Source: Gammaproteobacteria bacterium
GTDB lineage: Bacteria > Pseudomonadota > Gammaproteobacteria > Steroidobacterales > Steroidobacteraceae
Assembly: GCA_005878835.1 (NCBI GenBank)
Contig: VBMV01000055.1
Coordinates: 1-64,000, forward strand
Length of the DNA stretch: 64,000 nucleotides
Direction of reading: 5' to 3'
Each line of letters begins with the position of its first letter. Position 1 is the first letter of the stretch. Below, one piece after another: positions 36,916-46,491 of this stretch. The translations under genes and the position numbers were made by a program. The notes under the pieces are model-generated. The model searched no databases. It was not told where the DNA came from and saw only the letters and a list, made by a program, of their open reading frames with translations.

Positions 36916-38283
36916 TCACTCCTCGCTGATGTTCCTGAAGTCCACGCCGAGCGAGCGGAGCTTGCGGTACAGGTGCGTGCGCTCCATGCCGACGCGCTTG
37001 GCGAGCTGTCCCACCTTGCCGTTACACAGGAGCAGCTGCTGCTGCAGGTAGGCGCGCTCGAACTGCTCGCGCGCCTCGCGCAGCGGCAGCGCCAGCAGGT
37101 CCTGCTTCACCAGTGGCTCATCCGGCGGGGTCTGCACCGCGAGCTCGCGCTCGATCTCCTCCAGGCGGATCTCTTCGGCGCCACCGTGGATCAGCAGCCG
37201 GTGCACCAGGTGCCTGAGCTCGCGCACGTTGTCCGGCCAGGGATAGTTGCGCAGGCGGTTCTGCGCCGCCACGGAAAAGCGCCGGTAGGGCAGCCCGTCG
37301 GCGTCGACCAGGCGATCCACCTGATGCCGCAGCAGCTCCGGCACGTCCTCGGCGTACTCGCGCAGCGGCGGCACGCGCATCAGCAGCACGTTGAGGTGCG
37401 CGAGCAGGTCGCGGCGCAGCGCATCGGTGCCGGCGCGCTGCTCGACGCCGGGCTGGGCGGAGGCCAGCAGGCGGGCGCGCAGACTCACCGGCTCGGCTCC
37501 CCCCAGGCGCGTGAACTGCCCCGATTCGAACACGCCCACCAGCAGTCGCTGCGCCCCGGGCGGCAGGTCCTCGAGCTCGTGGATGAACAGCGTCCCGTTG
37601 CCCGCCTCCTCGAGAACGCCCGCGACCGCCGGCCCGTCCGCCGGCTCGCGGCCGAACAGCCGCGCTTCCGCGTCCGCGTCGCGCAGGCTCGAGGCGATGA
37701 GCGGCACGAACGGCGCGCCGGCGTGCGGTCCGTGCTCGTGCAGGTAGCGCGCGAAGGCCTCGCGTCCGGAGCCGGGCTCCCCGACCAGCAGCATCGGAGA
37801 AGGCAGGGCCGCCATCTGCTGCAGCTCCGCGCGCAGCTGCTGCATGAGCCGGCTCTTGCCGATCGGAACGGCGAGCGGGGAGCCGAGGAGCTTGCCCGCC
37901 TGGCGATGGCGCCGGCCCGCATCCAGGGCGCGCTCCACGGTGCGCAGCAGTTTCGCGAGCGACAGCGGCTTCTCCACGAAGTCGAACGCGCCGAGCCGCG
38001 TGGCCTCCACGGCCGTCTCGACCGTGCTGTGCCCGGACATCATCACCACCGGGCAGCCGTCGGCGGCGGCGGCCGACCATTCACGCAGCAGCGTGATCCC
38101 GTCCACGTCCGGCATCCAGATGTCGAGCAACACGAGATCGGGGACCTGGCGGGCGCGCGAGGCGCGTGCCTGCGCGGCGTTGGCGGCGACGTCCACCTCG
38201 TACCCCTCCTCGGAGAGGATCTCCTTCAGCAGACCGCGGATATCCGCCTCATCATCGACCACCAGAATGTGTGGACTGCTCAT
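36916..38283 (-). CDS. ntrX: NtrX-like response regulator with degenerate AAA domain
   Basis: A 455-residue response regulator. The receiver domain has phospho-acceptor Asp54 (LVLLDIWMPD) and Lys105. The central AAA region, normally a sigma-54 activating ATPase, is altered at three key places: Walker A reads GEPGSGRE (residues 168-175, Lys replaced by Arg174), the GAFTGA loop after LFG (209-211) is missing, and Walker B reads GTLFIHE (Asp replaced by His235). The C-terminal Fis-type HTH (GQLAKRVGMERTHLYRKL) is intact. So it can probably be phosphorylated and bind DNA but not open sigma-54 complexes. It overlaps its kinase ntrY by four bases. The symbol is given by gene order. Confidence 0.88.
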   Translation of the reverse strand: MSSPHILVVDDEADIRGLLKEILSEEGYEVDVAANAAQARASRARQVPDLVLLDIWMPDVDGITLLREWSAAAADGCPVVMMSGHSTVETAVEATRLGAFDFVEKPLSLAKLLRTVERALDAGRRHRQAGKLLGSPLAVPIGKSRLMQQLRAELQQMAALPSPMLLVGEPGSGREAFARYLHEHGPHAGAPFVPLIASSLRDADAEARLFGREPADGPAVAGVLEEAGNGTLFIHELEDLPPGAQRLLVGVFESGQFTRLGGAEPVSLRARLLASAQPGVEQRAGTDALRRDLLAHLNVLLMRVPPLREYAEDVPELLRHQVDRLVDADGLPYRRFSVAAQNRLRNYPWPDNVRELRHLVHRLLIHGGAEEIRLEEIERELAVQTPPDEPLVKQDLLALPLREAREQFERAYLQQQLLLCNGKVGQLAKRVGMERTHLYRKLRSLGVDFRNISEE

Positions 38284-40526
38284 GCCCTCTCCCTCCGCAA
38301 CTGATCCAACCGCTCGCGCGCGCCTCCCGTGGCAGACCGGGTGCTGTCCTTGACCGGCAGCACCATGCGCACACGCGCTCCACCTTCGGGCCGATTGTCG
38401 GCGTCGATTCGCCCGCCGTGCTCCTCGATGATCTTCTTCACGATGGCGAGCCCCAGTCCCGTGCCCTTGGGCTTGCTGGTGACGTAGGGGTCGAATACCT
38501 TGCCGAGGAGCTCGCGCGGAAACCCGGGGCCATTGTCACATACGGTCACGGCGGCGTACTCGGCATCGGCGCCGGGCTCGAGCCGGGTCGCGATCTCGAG
38601 CTGGGGGGTGCCCACGCCATCGAGGGCCTCCAGGGCGTTGGTCACCAGGTTGTTGAGGATCTGACGCACCCGGCCGCGATCGGCCTCGATGCCCTGCAGG
38701 TGCTCATCGAGGTCCAGGCGGATGCGCGTACTCGGCGCCTGCGAGCGGTACAGGTCCGCCACCTCGGTGATGAGCTGATTCAGGCTGAAGCGCGTGATCT
38801 GCATCTCCGGTGCGCGCGCGTATTCGCTGAAGGCGTTCACCATCTGCTGCATGGTCTGCACCTGCTGCACGATGGTGCGCGTGCCGCGCTCGAGGATCTC
38901 GGCGTCGCGCTCGCTCATGCCGCTGAGCAGGCGTCGGCGCAGGCGCTCGGCGGACAGCTGGATGGGGGTGAGGGGATTCTTGATCTCGTGCGCCAGGCGC
39001 CGTGCGACCTCGCCCCAGGCGGCATCGCGCTGCGCCTGCAGGAGCGTGGTGATGTCGTCGAACACGATCACGAAGCCCGTGTCGGCATCCTCGCCCGGGA
39101 GCGGAGTGCAGGCGCACATGAGCGTGCGGCGTCCGGCGGCGCCGTCCAGATCGAGCTGCTCGCGCCATTCCTCGCGCCCACCGGCAAAGCGCACCGCGAG
39201 CGCGGCGACGAACTGCCCCAGGCGCACGTTGCCCGCGGCGAGCTCGGGGAGCGCGCGCCCGCTGGCCGCCGACAGGTCGGTGCCGAGGATCGCGCCGGCG
39301 GCCTCGTTCGCGGTGCGCACCGTCATGCTGCGGTCGATGGCGAGCACCCCGGTCGAGAGGCGCGCCAGGATGATCGCCAGGCGCTCGCGCTCGCGCTCCA
39401 CCGCCTGCTGGCTGTGAGTGGCCTCGGCGCGCGCGCGCCGCAGGCGCTTGGTCATGTCGTTGAAGGAGTGCACCAGGAAGCCCATCTCGTCGCGCGAGGG
39501 CAGCGGCAGGCGTGTGCCGAAGTCGCCCTTGCCGACCGCGCGCGTGCCCTCGATGAGATCCTGCACCGGACGCACCAGGCGCTGCGCCGAGAAGATCGCC
39601 CCGTAGATGGCCGCCAGCATGGCGAGCAGCAGCACCAGCGTGAGGGTGAGCCGGAAGCTGGTCTTCAAGGGCTCGCGCAGCGCGGCCAGGTCGCTGTACT
39701 GGTGGTAGGAGCTCTGCACCGCCTCCGACAGCGCGGCGAGCTGCGCCGGCACGGGGTAGACCGCCACCAGGAAGCGCCCGTCGTGGCCTGCGCCGGCATC
39801 GCCGAGCGCCGCGGCGGTGCGGATCAGGTAGTGCCCGCCGGTGCGCGGCTCGAGACTGACGTACGGGCGGTGCTGCTGCACCTGTCGTACCAGATCCGCG
39901 GGGGGTTGCGAGGGCAGGCCCTCCAGGGGACTGTCGAAGCTCGTGGCGAGGATGCGCTCGTGTGCACCGAAGAGGGCGATCTCGGTCGCCTGGCTGGCGC
40001 GCCGCTCCGCATCGAGCCTCGACTGCACCTCGGCGGGCGCAGCGTCGGTCAGGGCCGCGGCCAGCGCCACCGTTCTCACCGAGTACTCACGCATGCGCAG
40101 GTCGAGCGCCGCGCGCGACAACCCGAGGGCGTCGTTCAGTCCCTGCTTCACTTCCACCTTGAACCAGCTGTCGATGCCGCGATTGATGAACTCGAGCGAC
40201 GACAGATACACGATCAGCAGCGGCGCAATGACCAGCGCCCCGAAGATGCCCACGGTGCGCGCCGTGAGACGCGAGCCGGGCACGTGCGCGCGATAGTCGC
40301 GCACCAGCCGCCAGAGCTTGCGCGCCAGCAGCACGCTGAGGGCGATCACGCCGCCGAAGTCCACCAGCAGAATCCACGGCCGCAGGCGGTCGAATGCGGC
40401 CGAGTTCTGCACGCTCTCGGCGAGCAGCAGGAACGCTCCCAGCCCGATGGCGCTCCACAGCAGCGCCTGCGCGACCGCCACCCGGCGCAGGCGCCGCGGG
40501 CGCTCGTTCACACCGGGAGTAACCAT
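38280..40526 (-). CDS. ntrY: NtrY-like sensor histidine kinase
   Basis: A 748-residue membrane kinase. N-terminal hydrophobic helices flank a large periplasmic loop. They are followed by a HAMP domain (RLVRPVQDLIEGTRAVGKGD), a PAS-like region and the dimerisation helix with RRLAHEIKNPLTP, where the phosphorylated His is residue 513. The ATPase domain shows NALEALDG, DNGPGFPRELLGKVFDPY and GTGLGLAIVKKIIEEHGG. It phosphorylates the adjacent NtrX-like regulator. The system is linked to nitrogen, redox and envelope control in proteobacteria. ATG at 40526 is used; a GTG at 40535 is possible. It overlaps DUF4390 by 19 bases. Confidence 0.92.
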   Translation of the reverse strand: MVTPGVNERPRRLRRVAVAQALLWSAIGLGAFLLLAESVQNSAAFDRLRPWILLVDFGGVIALSVLLARKLWRLVRDYRAHVPGSRLTARTVGIFGALVIAPLLIVYLSSLEFINRGIDSWFKVEVKQGLNDALGLSRAALDLRMREYSVRTVALAAALTDAAPAEVQSRLDAERRASQATEIALFGAHERILATSFDSPLEGLPSQPPADLVRQVQQHRPYVSLEPRTGGHYLIRTAAALGDAGAGHDGRFLVAVYPVPAQLAALSEAVQSSYHQYSDLAALREPLKTSFRLTLTLVLLLAMLAAIYGAIFSAQRLVRPVQDLIEGTRAVGKGDFGTRLPLPSRDEMGFLVHSFNDMTKRLRRARAEATHSQQAVERERERLAIILARLSTGVLAIDRSMTVRTANEAAGAILGTDLSAASGRALPELAAGNVRLGQFVAALAVRFAGGREEWREQLDLDGAAGRRTLMCACTPLPGEDADTGFVIVFDDITTLLQAQRDAAWGEVARRLAHEIKNPLTPIQLSAERLRRRLLSGMSERDAEILERGTRTIVQQVQTMQQMVNAFSEYARAPEMQITRFSLNQLITEVADLYRSQAPSTRIRLDLDEHLQGIEADRGRVRQILNNLVTNALEALDGVGTPQLEIATRLEPGADAEYAAVTVCDNGPGFPRELLGKVFDPYVTSKPKGTGLGLAIVKKIIEEHGGRIDADNRPEGGARVRMVLPVKDSTRSATGGARERLDQLRRERA

Positions 40527-41104
40527 GAGTACCACTCGCTCACCCGTGCCCAGTCGTTGGTCCAGAAGAGAATCACGCGCAGCGACGCCGGCAGGTGCCC
40601 GCGGCGCACGCCGGCGCGCACGCTGATAGTGTAGTTGCCGCCATCGAGCTGCGGCTCCACCAGGATCGGCCAGGCATCCACCTTGCCCAGGTAGTCCAGC
40701 GCCTGGTCCAGGGTGGCGAAGCTCTCCTGATCGCCGCTCTTCGTGTCGCGCACCACGTAACGCTCGCTCACGGCGTGGTAGCTGAGCTCGCGCCGCAGGG
40801 TCAACTCGACGACATTCAGGTTGAACCAGAAACGCCGCTCACGGTCCACGCGCGCCTCGAGCTCGAACGTGAGTGTCAGGCCGTCACGCAGCGCGCGGCG
40901 GATGGCCGGACCCATCGGGTACTCGATGCGCGCATGCAGCAGAAACACCCCCTTGTCGAGGTTCACGTAGGCGGAACGCACCTCGAGTGCCCCGTCGAGC
41001 GCGTCGGCCCGCCCGAGGCCCCAGCTCGCCAGGGCCATCATGCACACCGTCGTGAGCAGCCCGCCCCGGATCAAACCATCCCTTGTCGGATCGCCGCGTA
41101 GCAT
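40508..41104 (-). CDS. DUF4390 protein
   Basis: A 198-residue protein with an N-terminal hydrophobic signal-like segment (GGLLTTVCMMALASWGLG) and a beta-rich domain: LEVRSAYVNLDKGVFLLHARIEYPM, interrupted in the text here, then RFWFNLNVVELTLRRELSYH, YVVRDTKSGDQESFATL and DWARVSEWYSWLLPV. This is the DUF4390 pattern that sits between rsmB and ntrY in gammaproteobacteria. No function is known. It is probably periplasmic. It overlaps ntrY by 19 bases and follows rsmB by 45 bases. Confidence 0.87.
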   Translation of the reverse strand: MLRGDPTRDGLIRGGLLTTVCMMALASWGLGRADALDGALEVRSAYVNLDKGVFLLHARIEYPMGPAIRRALRDGLTLTFELEARVDRERRFWFNLNVVELTLRRELSYHAVSERYVVRDTKSGDQESFATLDQALDYLGKVDAWPILVEPQLDGGNYTISVRAGVRRGHLPASLRVILFWTNDWARVSEWYSWLLPV

Positions 41105-41149
41105 GGATGCAACGACAGACTGCCGTGGATCTGCGACCGGAGGCGCGTG

Positions 41150-42490
41150 TCAGGTTCCGGCCGTTGTCTTTTCGAGACAAGCATAATAGAAGCCGTCCGT
41201 CTGCGCCTCTGCTCCGGGCAGCAGCTGCACGCCCACCGTGCGATCGAGCGCGCCGGGCGCGAGCGCGCCGGCTTCGGGCATCGTGGCCCGTGCCATCTGC
41301 GGCTCCAGCGCCAGGAGGTGGGTCACGACCTCCTCGTTCTCCGCGGGCAATATCGAGCAGGTCGAGTACAGCAGGCGCCCGCCGGGAGCGAGCATGGTGA
41401 CCGCGGCCCGAAGGATCGCGAGCTGTCCGGCCGCAAGCGCGGGGATATCGCCCGGGCGTCGCAGCAGCTTGATGTCCGGGTGACGGCGGATCACCCCGGT
41501 CGAGGAGCAGGGAGCGTCCACCAGAATCCGCTCGAACGGCCGACCGTCCCAGAAGCTGCCCGGATCGCGAACGTCTGCCACCACCACCCGCGCGCTGCGC
41601 TTCAGCCGTCGCAGACCCTCCTCGATCAATCCCACCCGGTCCGGGTCGATGTCCACGGCCGTGACATCCGCGCCTGCGCCGGCCTGCTCCAGGAGGTGGC
41701 CGGTCTTGCCCCCGGGAGCGGCACAGGCATCGAGCACCCGCATGCCGCCGCGCACCCGCAGCAGGGGCGCCGCGAGCTGCGCGCCCGCGTCCTGCACCGA
41801 GACGCGACCTTCGCCGAAGCCCGGGAGGCGGCTCATGGCGATCGGCTGATTCAAAGTAACCGCGCTTTTGGCCCACTGTACCGGATACGCGTCAATCTGC
41901 GCCTCCTCCAGCTCGGCGACATAGGCCCGCGCGTCCATGCGCGAGGCGTCGACGCGCAAGGTCATGGGTGGATGGCCGTTGTTGGCGGCCAGTATGGCCA
42001 GGTCTTGACCGGGCCAGGCGGCTGCGATCTGCTCAACGAGCCAGGCCGGGTGTGCCGTGCGCGCGGGCAGCTGTGCATCCACACGGGCGAGGAGTGCTGC
42101 ACGCTCGGCGACGAACCGTCGCAGCACCGCGTTGGCGAGTCCGGTGGCCCACTGCGCGCCGAGCAGCCGCGCCGCATCGACCGCCGCGTGCACGGTCGCC
42201 TCCGCCACGTTGCGCGAGTATTCGATCTGGTGGGCGGCCACGGCGAGCAGCGCCCGGATGGGGCTCGCCACACCCGAAGGATGCGTGAGGAGCTGCTCGA
42301 CCGCGGGTGCGAGGCGCAGGTACCAGCGGAGCGTCCCCAGTGTGATGGCGCGGATCGCCGCGCGGTCCGGGGCATTCGCGAGGCTCGCAAGCGCTGCGCC
42401 CGCGGAGCGGCCGCAGGTGATCACCTCGTCGACCGCGCGCGCCGCCGTCGCCAGGGCCGGCGCCCCAGGGGCCCAGGGAGTCCTAGCCAA
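41150..42490 (-). CDS. rsmB: 16S rRNA m5C967 methyltransferase
   Basis: A 446-residue enzyme that methylates C967 of 16S rRNA. The N-terminal NusB-like helical domain is followed by the SAM domain with DACAAPGGKTGHLLE, and the nucleophile motif VDAPCSSTGVIRRHPDIK holds the catalytic cysteine in PCSS. The start is TTG at 42490, which overlaps the end of fmt by eight bases and gives an NusB-like N-terminus of normal length. It belongs to the def-fmt-rsmB translation operon. Confidence 0.93.
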   Translation of the reverse strand: MARTPWAPGAPALATAARAVDEVITCGRSAGAALASLANAPDRAAIRAITLGTLRWYLRLAPAVEQLLTHPSGVASPIRALLAVAAHQIEYSRNVAEATVHAAVDAARLLGAQWATGLANAVLRRFVAERAALLARVDAQLPARTAHPAWLVEQIAAAWPGQDLAILAANNGHPPMTLRVDASRMDARAYVAELEEAQIDAYPVQWAKSAVTLNQPIAMSRLPGFGEGRVSVQDAGAQLAAPLLRVRGGMRVLDACAAPGGKTGHLLEQAGAGADVTAVDIDPDRVGLIEEGLRRLKRSARVVVADVRDPGSFWDGRPFERILVDAPCSSTGVIRRHPDIKLLRRPGDIPALAAGQLAILRAAVTMLAPGGRLLYSTCSILPAENEEVVTHLLALEPQMARATMPEAGALAPGALDRTVGVQLLPGAEAQTDGFYYACLEKTTAGT

Positions 42491-43436
42491 GCTGCCGCCC
42501 TGTGAGGGCCACGCTGTGCGAATAGTCGCGGACGGCGATCCGCCGGCGCCCGGGGCGCTGCACCTCGGTCACACGTAAGCAGCCACGACCACAGCGCACA
42601 AGCATGAAATCATCGTGTACGGCGATGATCACACCAGGATCGGAGCTTTTAACGTCTTTTACTGGGTCGTTATCGCGTGGTGCCGCGGCGGGCTCTGCCC
42701 GCGCAGCCAGGATACGCAGCGCCTCACCTTCGAGTGCCGTCTCGGCCACCGGCCAGGGATTGAAGGCCCGGACCTGGCGCTCGATCTCGAGGGCGTCGCG
42801 GCTCCAGTCGATGCGCGCCTCGGCCTTCTCGATGCGGGGTGCATACGTGACGCCCTCGGGGGGCTGCGGGCGCCCCCCGAGGCCGGCAGCCAGTCCATCG
42901 AGCGCCGTGAGGAGCGCCGCGGCGCCGAGGCTCGCGAGTGCCTCGTGGAGCGAGCCGCTGGTGTGGCTCGCGGCAATGGCGAGCCGGCGCTGCAGCAGCA
43001 CCGGGCCGGTGTCCAGACCCGCGTCCATCTGCATGATCGTGACCCCGGTCTCGGTGTCGCCGGCGAGGATTGCCCGCTGGATGGGCGCCGCTCCGCGCCA
43101 GCGCGGCAGGAGCGAGGCGTGGATGTTGAGGCACCCCAGGGGCGGCAGCGCGAGAACCTCGCGTGGCAGGATCAGTCCGTAGGCGACGACCACCAGCACC
43201 TGCGGCTGCCACTGCGCAAGCGCCGCGCGCGCCTCGGGGCTGTCGAGAGTCTGCGGCTGCGCGAGCGGCACCCCCGCGGCGAGTGCGGCGCTCTTCACCG
43301 GGCTCGCAGCGAGTCTGCGGCCGCGGCCCCTGGGCCGGTCCGGCTGTGTCAGAACCCCGACGACGCTGTGTCGCGCGAGCAGCGCCGCGAGGGCTGGCAG
43401 CGCGAATTCAGGCGTGCCGGCAAAGGCGACGCGCAA
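42483..43436 (-). CDS. fmt: Methionyl-tRNA formyltransferase
   Basis: A 317-residue enzyme that formylates initiator Met-tRNA. The N-terminus is RVAFAGTPEFALPALAAL. The folate-binding region has NIHASLLPRWRGAAPIQRAI with the essential Asn-His. MQMDAGLDTGPVL follows, and the C-terminal OB-fold ends the protein. The start is TTG at 43436, two bases after the def stop, because the Fmt fold begins exactly there and no ATG fits. Translation is probably coupled to def. Confidence 0.93.
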   Translation of the reverse strand: MRVAFAGTPEFALPALAALLARHSVVGVLTQPDRPRGRGRRLAASPVKSAALAAGVPLAQPQTLDSPEARAALAQWQPQVLVVVAYGLILPREVLALPPLGCLNIHASLLPRWRGAAPIQRAILAGDTETGVTIMQMDAGLDTGPVLLQRRLAIAASHTSGSLHEALASLGAAALLTALDGLAAGLGGRPQPPEGVTYAPRIEKAEARIDWSRDALEIERQVRAFNPWPVAETALEGEALRILAARAEPAAAPRDNDPVKDVKSSDPGVIIAVHDDFMLVRCGRGCLRVTEVQRPGRRRIAVRDYSHSVALTGRQLG

Positions 43437-43438
43437 CG

Positions 43439-43987
43439 TCAGTACGCGCGGCGCGCGCTGCCCGAGCTCGCCGCGGCCGCATGCGAGACGCGCTCCCTGC
43501 GCTCCTTCTCGAGTTTCTTGCGAATGCGCTCGCGCTTCAGATCCGACAGGTAGTCGACGAACAGCTTGCCGTCGAGGTGGTCGATCTCGTGCTGGATACA
43601 CACCGCCAGGACGTCGTCGTAATCGCGCTCGAACGGCTCGCCGCTGCGATCCTGCGCGCGCAGCCGGATCTTCGCCGCGCGCTTCACTTCATCGAAGATC
43701 CCCGGCACCGACAGACACCCCTCCTCGCTGCTCGCTTCCCCCTCGCGCGCGAGGATCTGCGGGTTGACGAGCACCAGCGGCTGGTTGTGCTCGGCCGAGA
43801 CGTCGATGACGATGACGCGCTGGTGCACATCGACCTGGGTCGCGGCGAGCCCGATCCCGGAAGCGCCGTACATGGTCTCGAGCAGGTCATCGATGAGCGT
43901 GCCGAGGGCCGCATCGAAGCCGCTCACCGGCTGCGCACGGGTGCGCAGGCGGGGGTCGGGGAACTCGAGGATGGTTCTTGAGGCCAT
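43439..43987 (-). CDS. def: Peptide deformylase
   Basis: A 182-residue metalloenzyme that removes the N-formyl group from new proteins. The three family motifs are present: [17 protein letters not shown] with the metal-binding Cys, and QHEIDHLDG with the two metal His and catalytic Glu. The start is ATG at 43987. It is divergent from the LysM gene, and the pair shares a 148-base intergenic region. The C-terminus carries a basic, Ala/Ser-rich extension of about 20 residues. Confidence 0.95.
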   Translation of the reverse strand: MASRTILEFPDPRLRTRAQPVSGFDAALGTLIDDLLETMYGASGIGLAATQVDVHQRVIVIDVSAEHNQPLVLVNPQILAREGEASSEEGCLSVPGIFDEVKRAAKIRLRAQDRSGEPFERDYDDVLAVCIQHEIDHLDGKLFVDYLSDLKRERIRKKLEKERRERVSHAAAASSGSARRAY

Positions 43988-44072
43988 GGCCTGCTGATGT
44001 GGGGGCGGGGCCGCCCGTGATCCAGCGCACAAACTCGACATTAATTCGCATGCCGAGCGGGCGCCATGCCAG

Positions 44073-44078
44073 TATAAC
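44073..44078 (+). promoter_or_regulatory. Possible -10 element in the def/LysM divergent region
   Basis: TATAAC, in a short AT-richer stretch about 58 bases before the LysM gene start, is the best -10-like match in the divergent region. The opposite strand reads TATACT nearby, which could serve def. No convincing -35 box at standard spacing was found. Confidence 0.3.
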
Positions 44079-44135
44079 AACTAGAATCTCGGGCGCAGGT
44101 CGTGTGGTCCACCTCGCGCATTTGAGGAGTGGAGG

Positions 44136-45374
44136 ATGGTCTCGAATCAAGTACTTGGAGCTCGCCTGGCGGCGGGCTTACTGATCGTTTCGATCGCGGT
44201 TTGCGGCTGCTCGCATCTGCGGCGCACGCAGGCCCAAGCCTCCGCCCCCGCGCCGGTGACGCAGGCGGCAGGCGAAGCGCGCGCCGTCCCCGTCGAGCCG
44301 GAAATGACGGCGACCGAGGCAGCCATCAACGCCGCGGGGGCCACCGCGGTGGCTCCGGCTGCGCCGCCGGTCGAAACCGGCCCCGCGCTCAAGCCGGGCG
44401 CGCCGAAGCACTACACGGTCAAACGCGGCGACACGCTCTGGGGCATCGCCACGATGTACCTGCGCGATCCGTGGTTGTGGCCCGAGGTGTGGATCATCAA
44501 TCCACAGGTGCCCAATCCGCACCTCATTTATCCGGGCGACACCCTGGCGCTGGCCCACGGGGCCGACGGCCGGCCGCAGGTGAGCCTCGAGCAGGCCGGT
44601 GCCGTGCGGCTGGATGCGCGCCTGCGCAGCAGCCCGCTCGACAGCGCCATCCCGACCATTCCCTACGCCGCCATCGCCGCGTTCCTGTCGCGGCCGACGG
44701 TCATGAGCGCCGATCAGATCCGTGACGCGCCGTATGTGTTCGCGTTCCGCGACATGCACGAGATCGCAGGCTCCGGCAACGAAGTGTACGTACGCAATCT
44801 CGCGGCCGGGGAGAATGCCCGTTTCGCCGTGGTGCACGTGGCCGATCCCCTGCGCGACCCGGATGACGGCGACCTCGTCGGTTACGTCGGAATCTACACC
44901 GCCACCGCGCTGGTGCAGCGCGCCGGAGACCCCGCCAAGGCGCTGCTGATCGACCCGGCGCGCGAGACGCTGCGCGGCGACCGCCTGCTGTCCGCCGACG
45001 TCAGCGAGACCCCGGTCACCTTCGCGCTGCGTTCGCCGGCGGGCGAAGTGCATGGGCGCATCATCAACGTGGTCGGTGGCACCGACCTCGTCGGGCCGTA
45101 CGAGGTGGTCGTCATCAACCGCGGCAAGCGCCACGGACTCGAGCCCGGCAACATCCTCGCCGTCGACCAGGCGGGCGCGGTGGTGCGCGACTTGTACCGC
45201 GGCGGCAAGAAGATCGGCAGCGGCGTCGGCACTTCCTTCGCGCCCAAGGTGAAACTGCCGGACGAGCGCAGCGGAACGCTGCTGGTGTTCAAGGTGTTCG
45301 ATCGCGTGAGCTTCGGGCTGATCGTCGGCGCCTCCGACACCATTCACGTCGCCGACGTGGTGCGTAGCCCCTGA
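44136..45374 (+). CDS. LysM-domain lipoprotein
   Basis: A 412-residue protein. The lipobox AVCGC gives acylation at the Cys near residue 25. An Ala/Pro-rich linker leads to a LysM domain (YTVKRGDTLWGIATMYL through PGDTLAL), which binds peptidoglycan. A large C-terminal domain of unknown function follows, with DAPYVFAFRDMHEIAG and NRGKRHGLEPGNILAV. This protein typically lies next to dprA and def in gammaproteobacteria. It probably anchors to or senses the cell wall. Confidence 0.9.
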   Translation: MVSNQVLGARLAAGLLIVSIAVCGCSHLRRTQAQASAPAPVTQAAGEARAVPVEPEMTATEAAINAAGATAVAPAAPPVETGPALKPGAPKHYTVKRGDTLWGIATMYLRDPWLWPEVWIINPQVPNPHLIYPGDTLALAHGADGRPQVSLEQAGAVRLDARLRSSPLDSAIPTIPYAAIAAFLSRPTVMSADQIRDAPYVFAFRDMHEIAGSGNEVYVRNLAAGENARFAVVHVADPLRDPDDGDLVGYVGIYTATALVQRAGDPAKALLIDPARETLRGDRLLSADVSETPVTFALRSPAGEVHGRIINVVGGTDLVGPYEVVVINRGKRHGLEPGNILAVDQAGAVVRDLYRGGKKIGSGVGTSFAPKVKLPDERSGTLLVFKVFDRVSFGLIVGASDTIHVADVVRSP

Positions 45375-45387
45375 GCGGCTTTGCTTT

Positions 45388-46491
45388 ATGCTCGCGCGCA
45401 TGGATGCGATCCGTGCGCGCGCGCTGCTGGCACGGGCCCCGGGCTTAAGCGCCGAGCACCTGCGGGCCCTGATGCTCGCAGCCGGCGGCGAGCCGGCACG
45501 CGCGGCCGAGCGGCGCGCGGCTCGCGAGGTGCAGCTGCCCCCCGCCACGCGCGGCTTTCTGGGCTCGCCCGACGAGGCGGCGCTGGATGCGGATCTCGCC
45601 TGGCTCGCCGCGAGCGGCGCGCGCATCATTCTGTGCACCGACCCGGAGTATCCGCCGCTGCTCGGGCAGAGCGCCGGCGCGCCCGCGGCGCTCTACCTGC
45701 TCGGATCGGCGGCGGCGCTCAGCTCCCCGCAGCTCGCCATGGTCGGCTCGCGCAGCCCCACGCCGAGCGGTCGCTCCACGGCGCGCGAGTTCGCGGCGTG
45801 GTTTGCGCGCGCCGGGCTCACCGTGACAAGCGGACTGGCGCTCGGCATCGATGCCGCCAGCCACGAAGGGGCGCTGTCGGTCGAGGGACTCACGGTGGCC
45901 GTGTCCGGCACCGGCCTCGATCGGGTCTATCCGCAACAGCACGAGGGCCTCGCGGCGCGTATCCGGGTCCGCGGCGCGCTGGTGTCGGAGTTCCCGCCAC
46001 GCACCGCACCGCTGCGTCAGCACTTCCCGCGGCGCAACCGCATCATCAGCGGGCTTGCGCTCGGCACGCTGGTGGTCGAGGCCGCGCGCCACAGCGGCTC
46101 GCTCATCACCGCGCGCCTGGCGGGGGAACAGGGGCGCGAGGTGTTTGCGATCCCGGGCTCCATCCACAGTCCGCTCTCGCGCGGCTGCCACCAACTCCTG
46201 CGCGACGGCGCGAAGCTGGTGGAGGAAGCCGCGGACGTTCTGGCGGAGCTGCGGATTTCGGTTCCGAAAGAAACACTTACGACCGCGCCCGGGCACCTGC
46301 CACGGCAGCCGGTATTGGACAAGGAGTATGAAATGCTGTTAGATGCGCTCGGCTTTGAACCCGCGACCATCGATGTTCTCGTCGCGCGCACCCACCTGGC
46401 CCCCGAGTCAGTTGCCTCGATGCTGCTGATACTCGAGCTGCAGGGGCGTGTGGCGGCACTTCCGGGCGGCCGCTATGGCCGATTACCTTGA
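45388..46491 (+). CDS. dprA: DNA-processing protein DprA
   Basis: A 367-residue protein that loads RecA on incoming single-stranded DNA during natural transformation. The N-terminal SAM-like domain is followed by the Rossmann-like core: MVGSRSPTPSG, SGLALGIDAASHEGAL, VSGTGLDRVYP, SEFPPRTAPLRQHFPRRNRI and EAARHSGSLITARLAGE. A C-terminal winged-helix domain ends the protein. The start is ATG at 45388, with an in-frame ATG at 45400. With a TfoX-like protein in the same window, competence in this organism is possible. Confidence 0.94.
   Translation: MLARMDAIRARALLARAPGLSAEHLRALMLAAGGEPARAAERRAAREVQLPPATRGFLGSPDEAALDADLAWLAASGARIILCTDPEYPPLLGQSAGAPAALYLLGSAAALSSPQLAMVGSRSPTPSGRSTAREFAAWFARAGLTVTSGLALGIDAASHEGALSVEGLTVAVSGTGLDRVYPQQHEGLAARIRVRGALVSEFPPRTAPLRQHFPRRNRIISGLALGTLVVEAARHSGSLITARLAGEQGREVFAIPGSIHSPLSRGCHQLLRDGAKLVEEAADVLAELRISVPKETLTTAPGHLPRQPVLDKEYEMLLDALGFEPATIDVLVARTHLAPESVASMLLILELQGRVAALPGGRYGRLP

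Noticed and set aside
38166-40634. 822-codon plus-strand frame opposite ntrY
   Set aside because: It is antisense to a complete histidine kinase with all catalytic boxes, and is again a GC-driven shadow.
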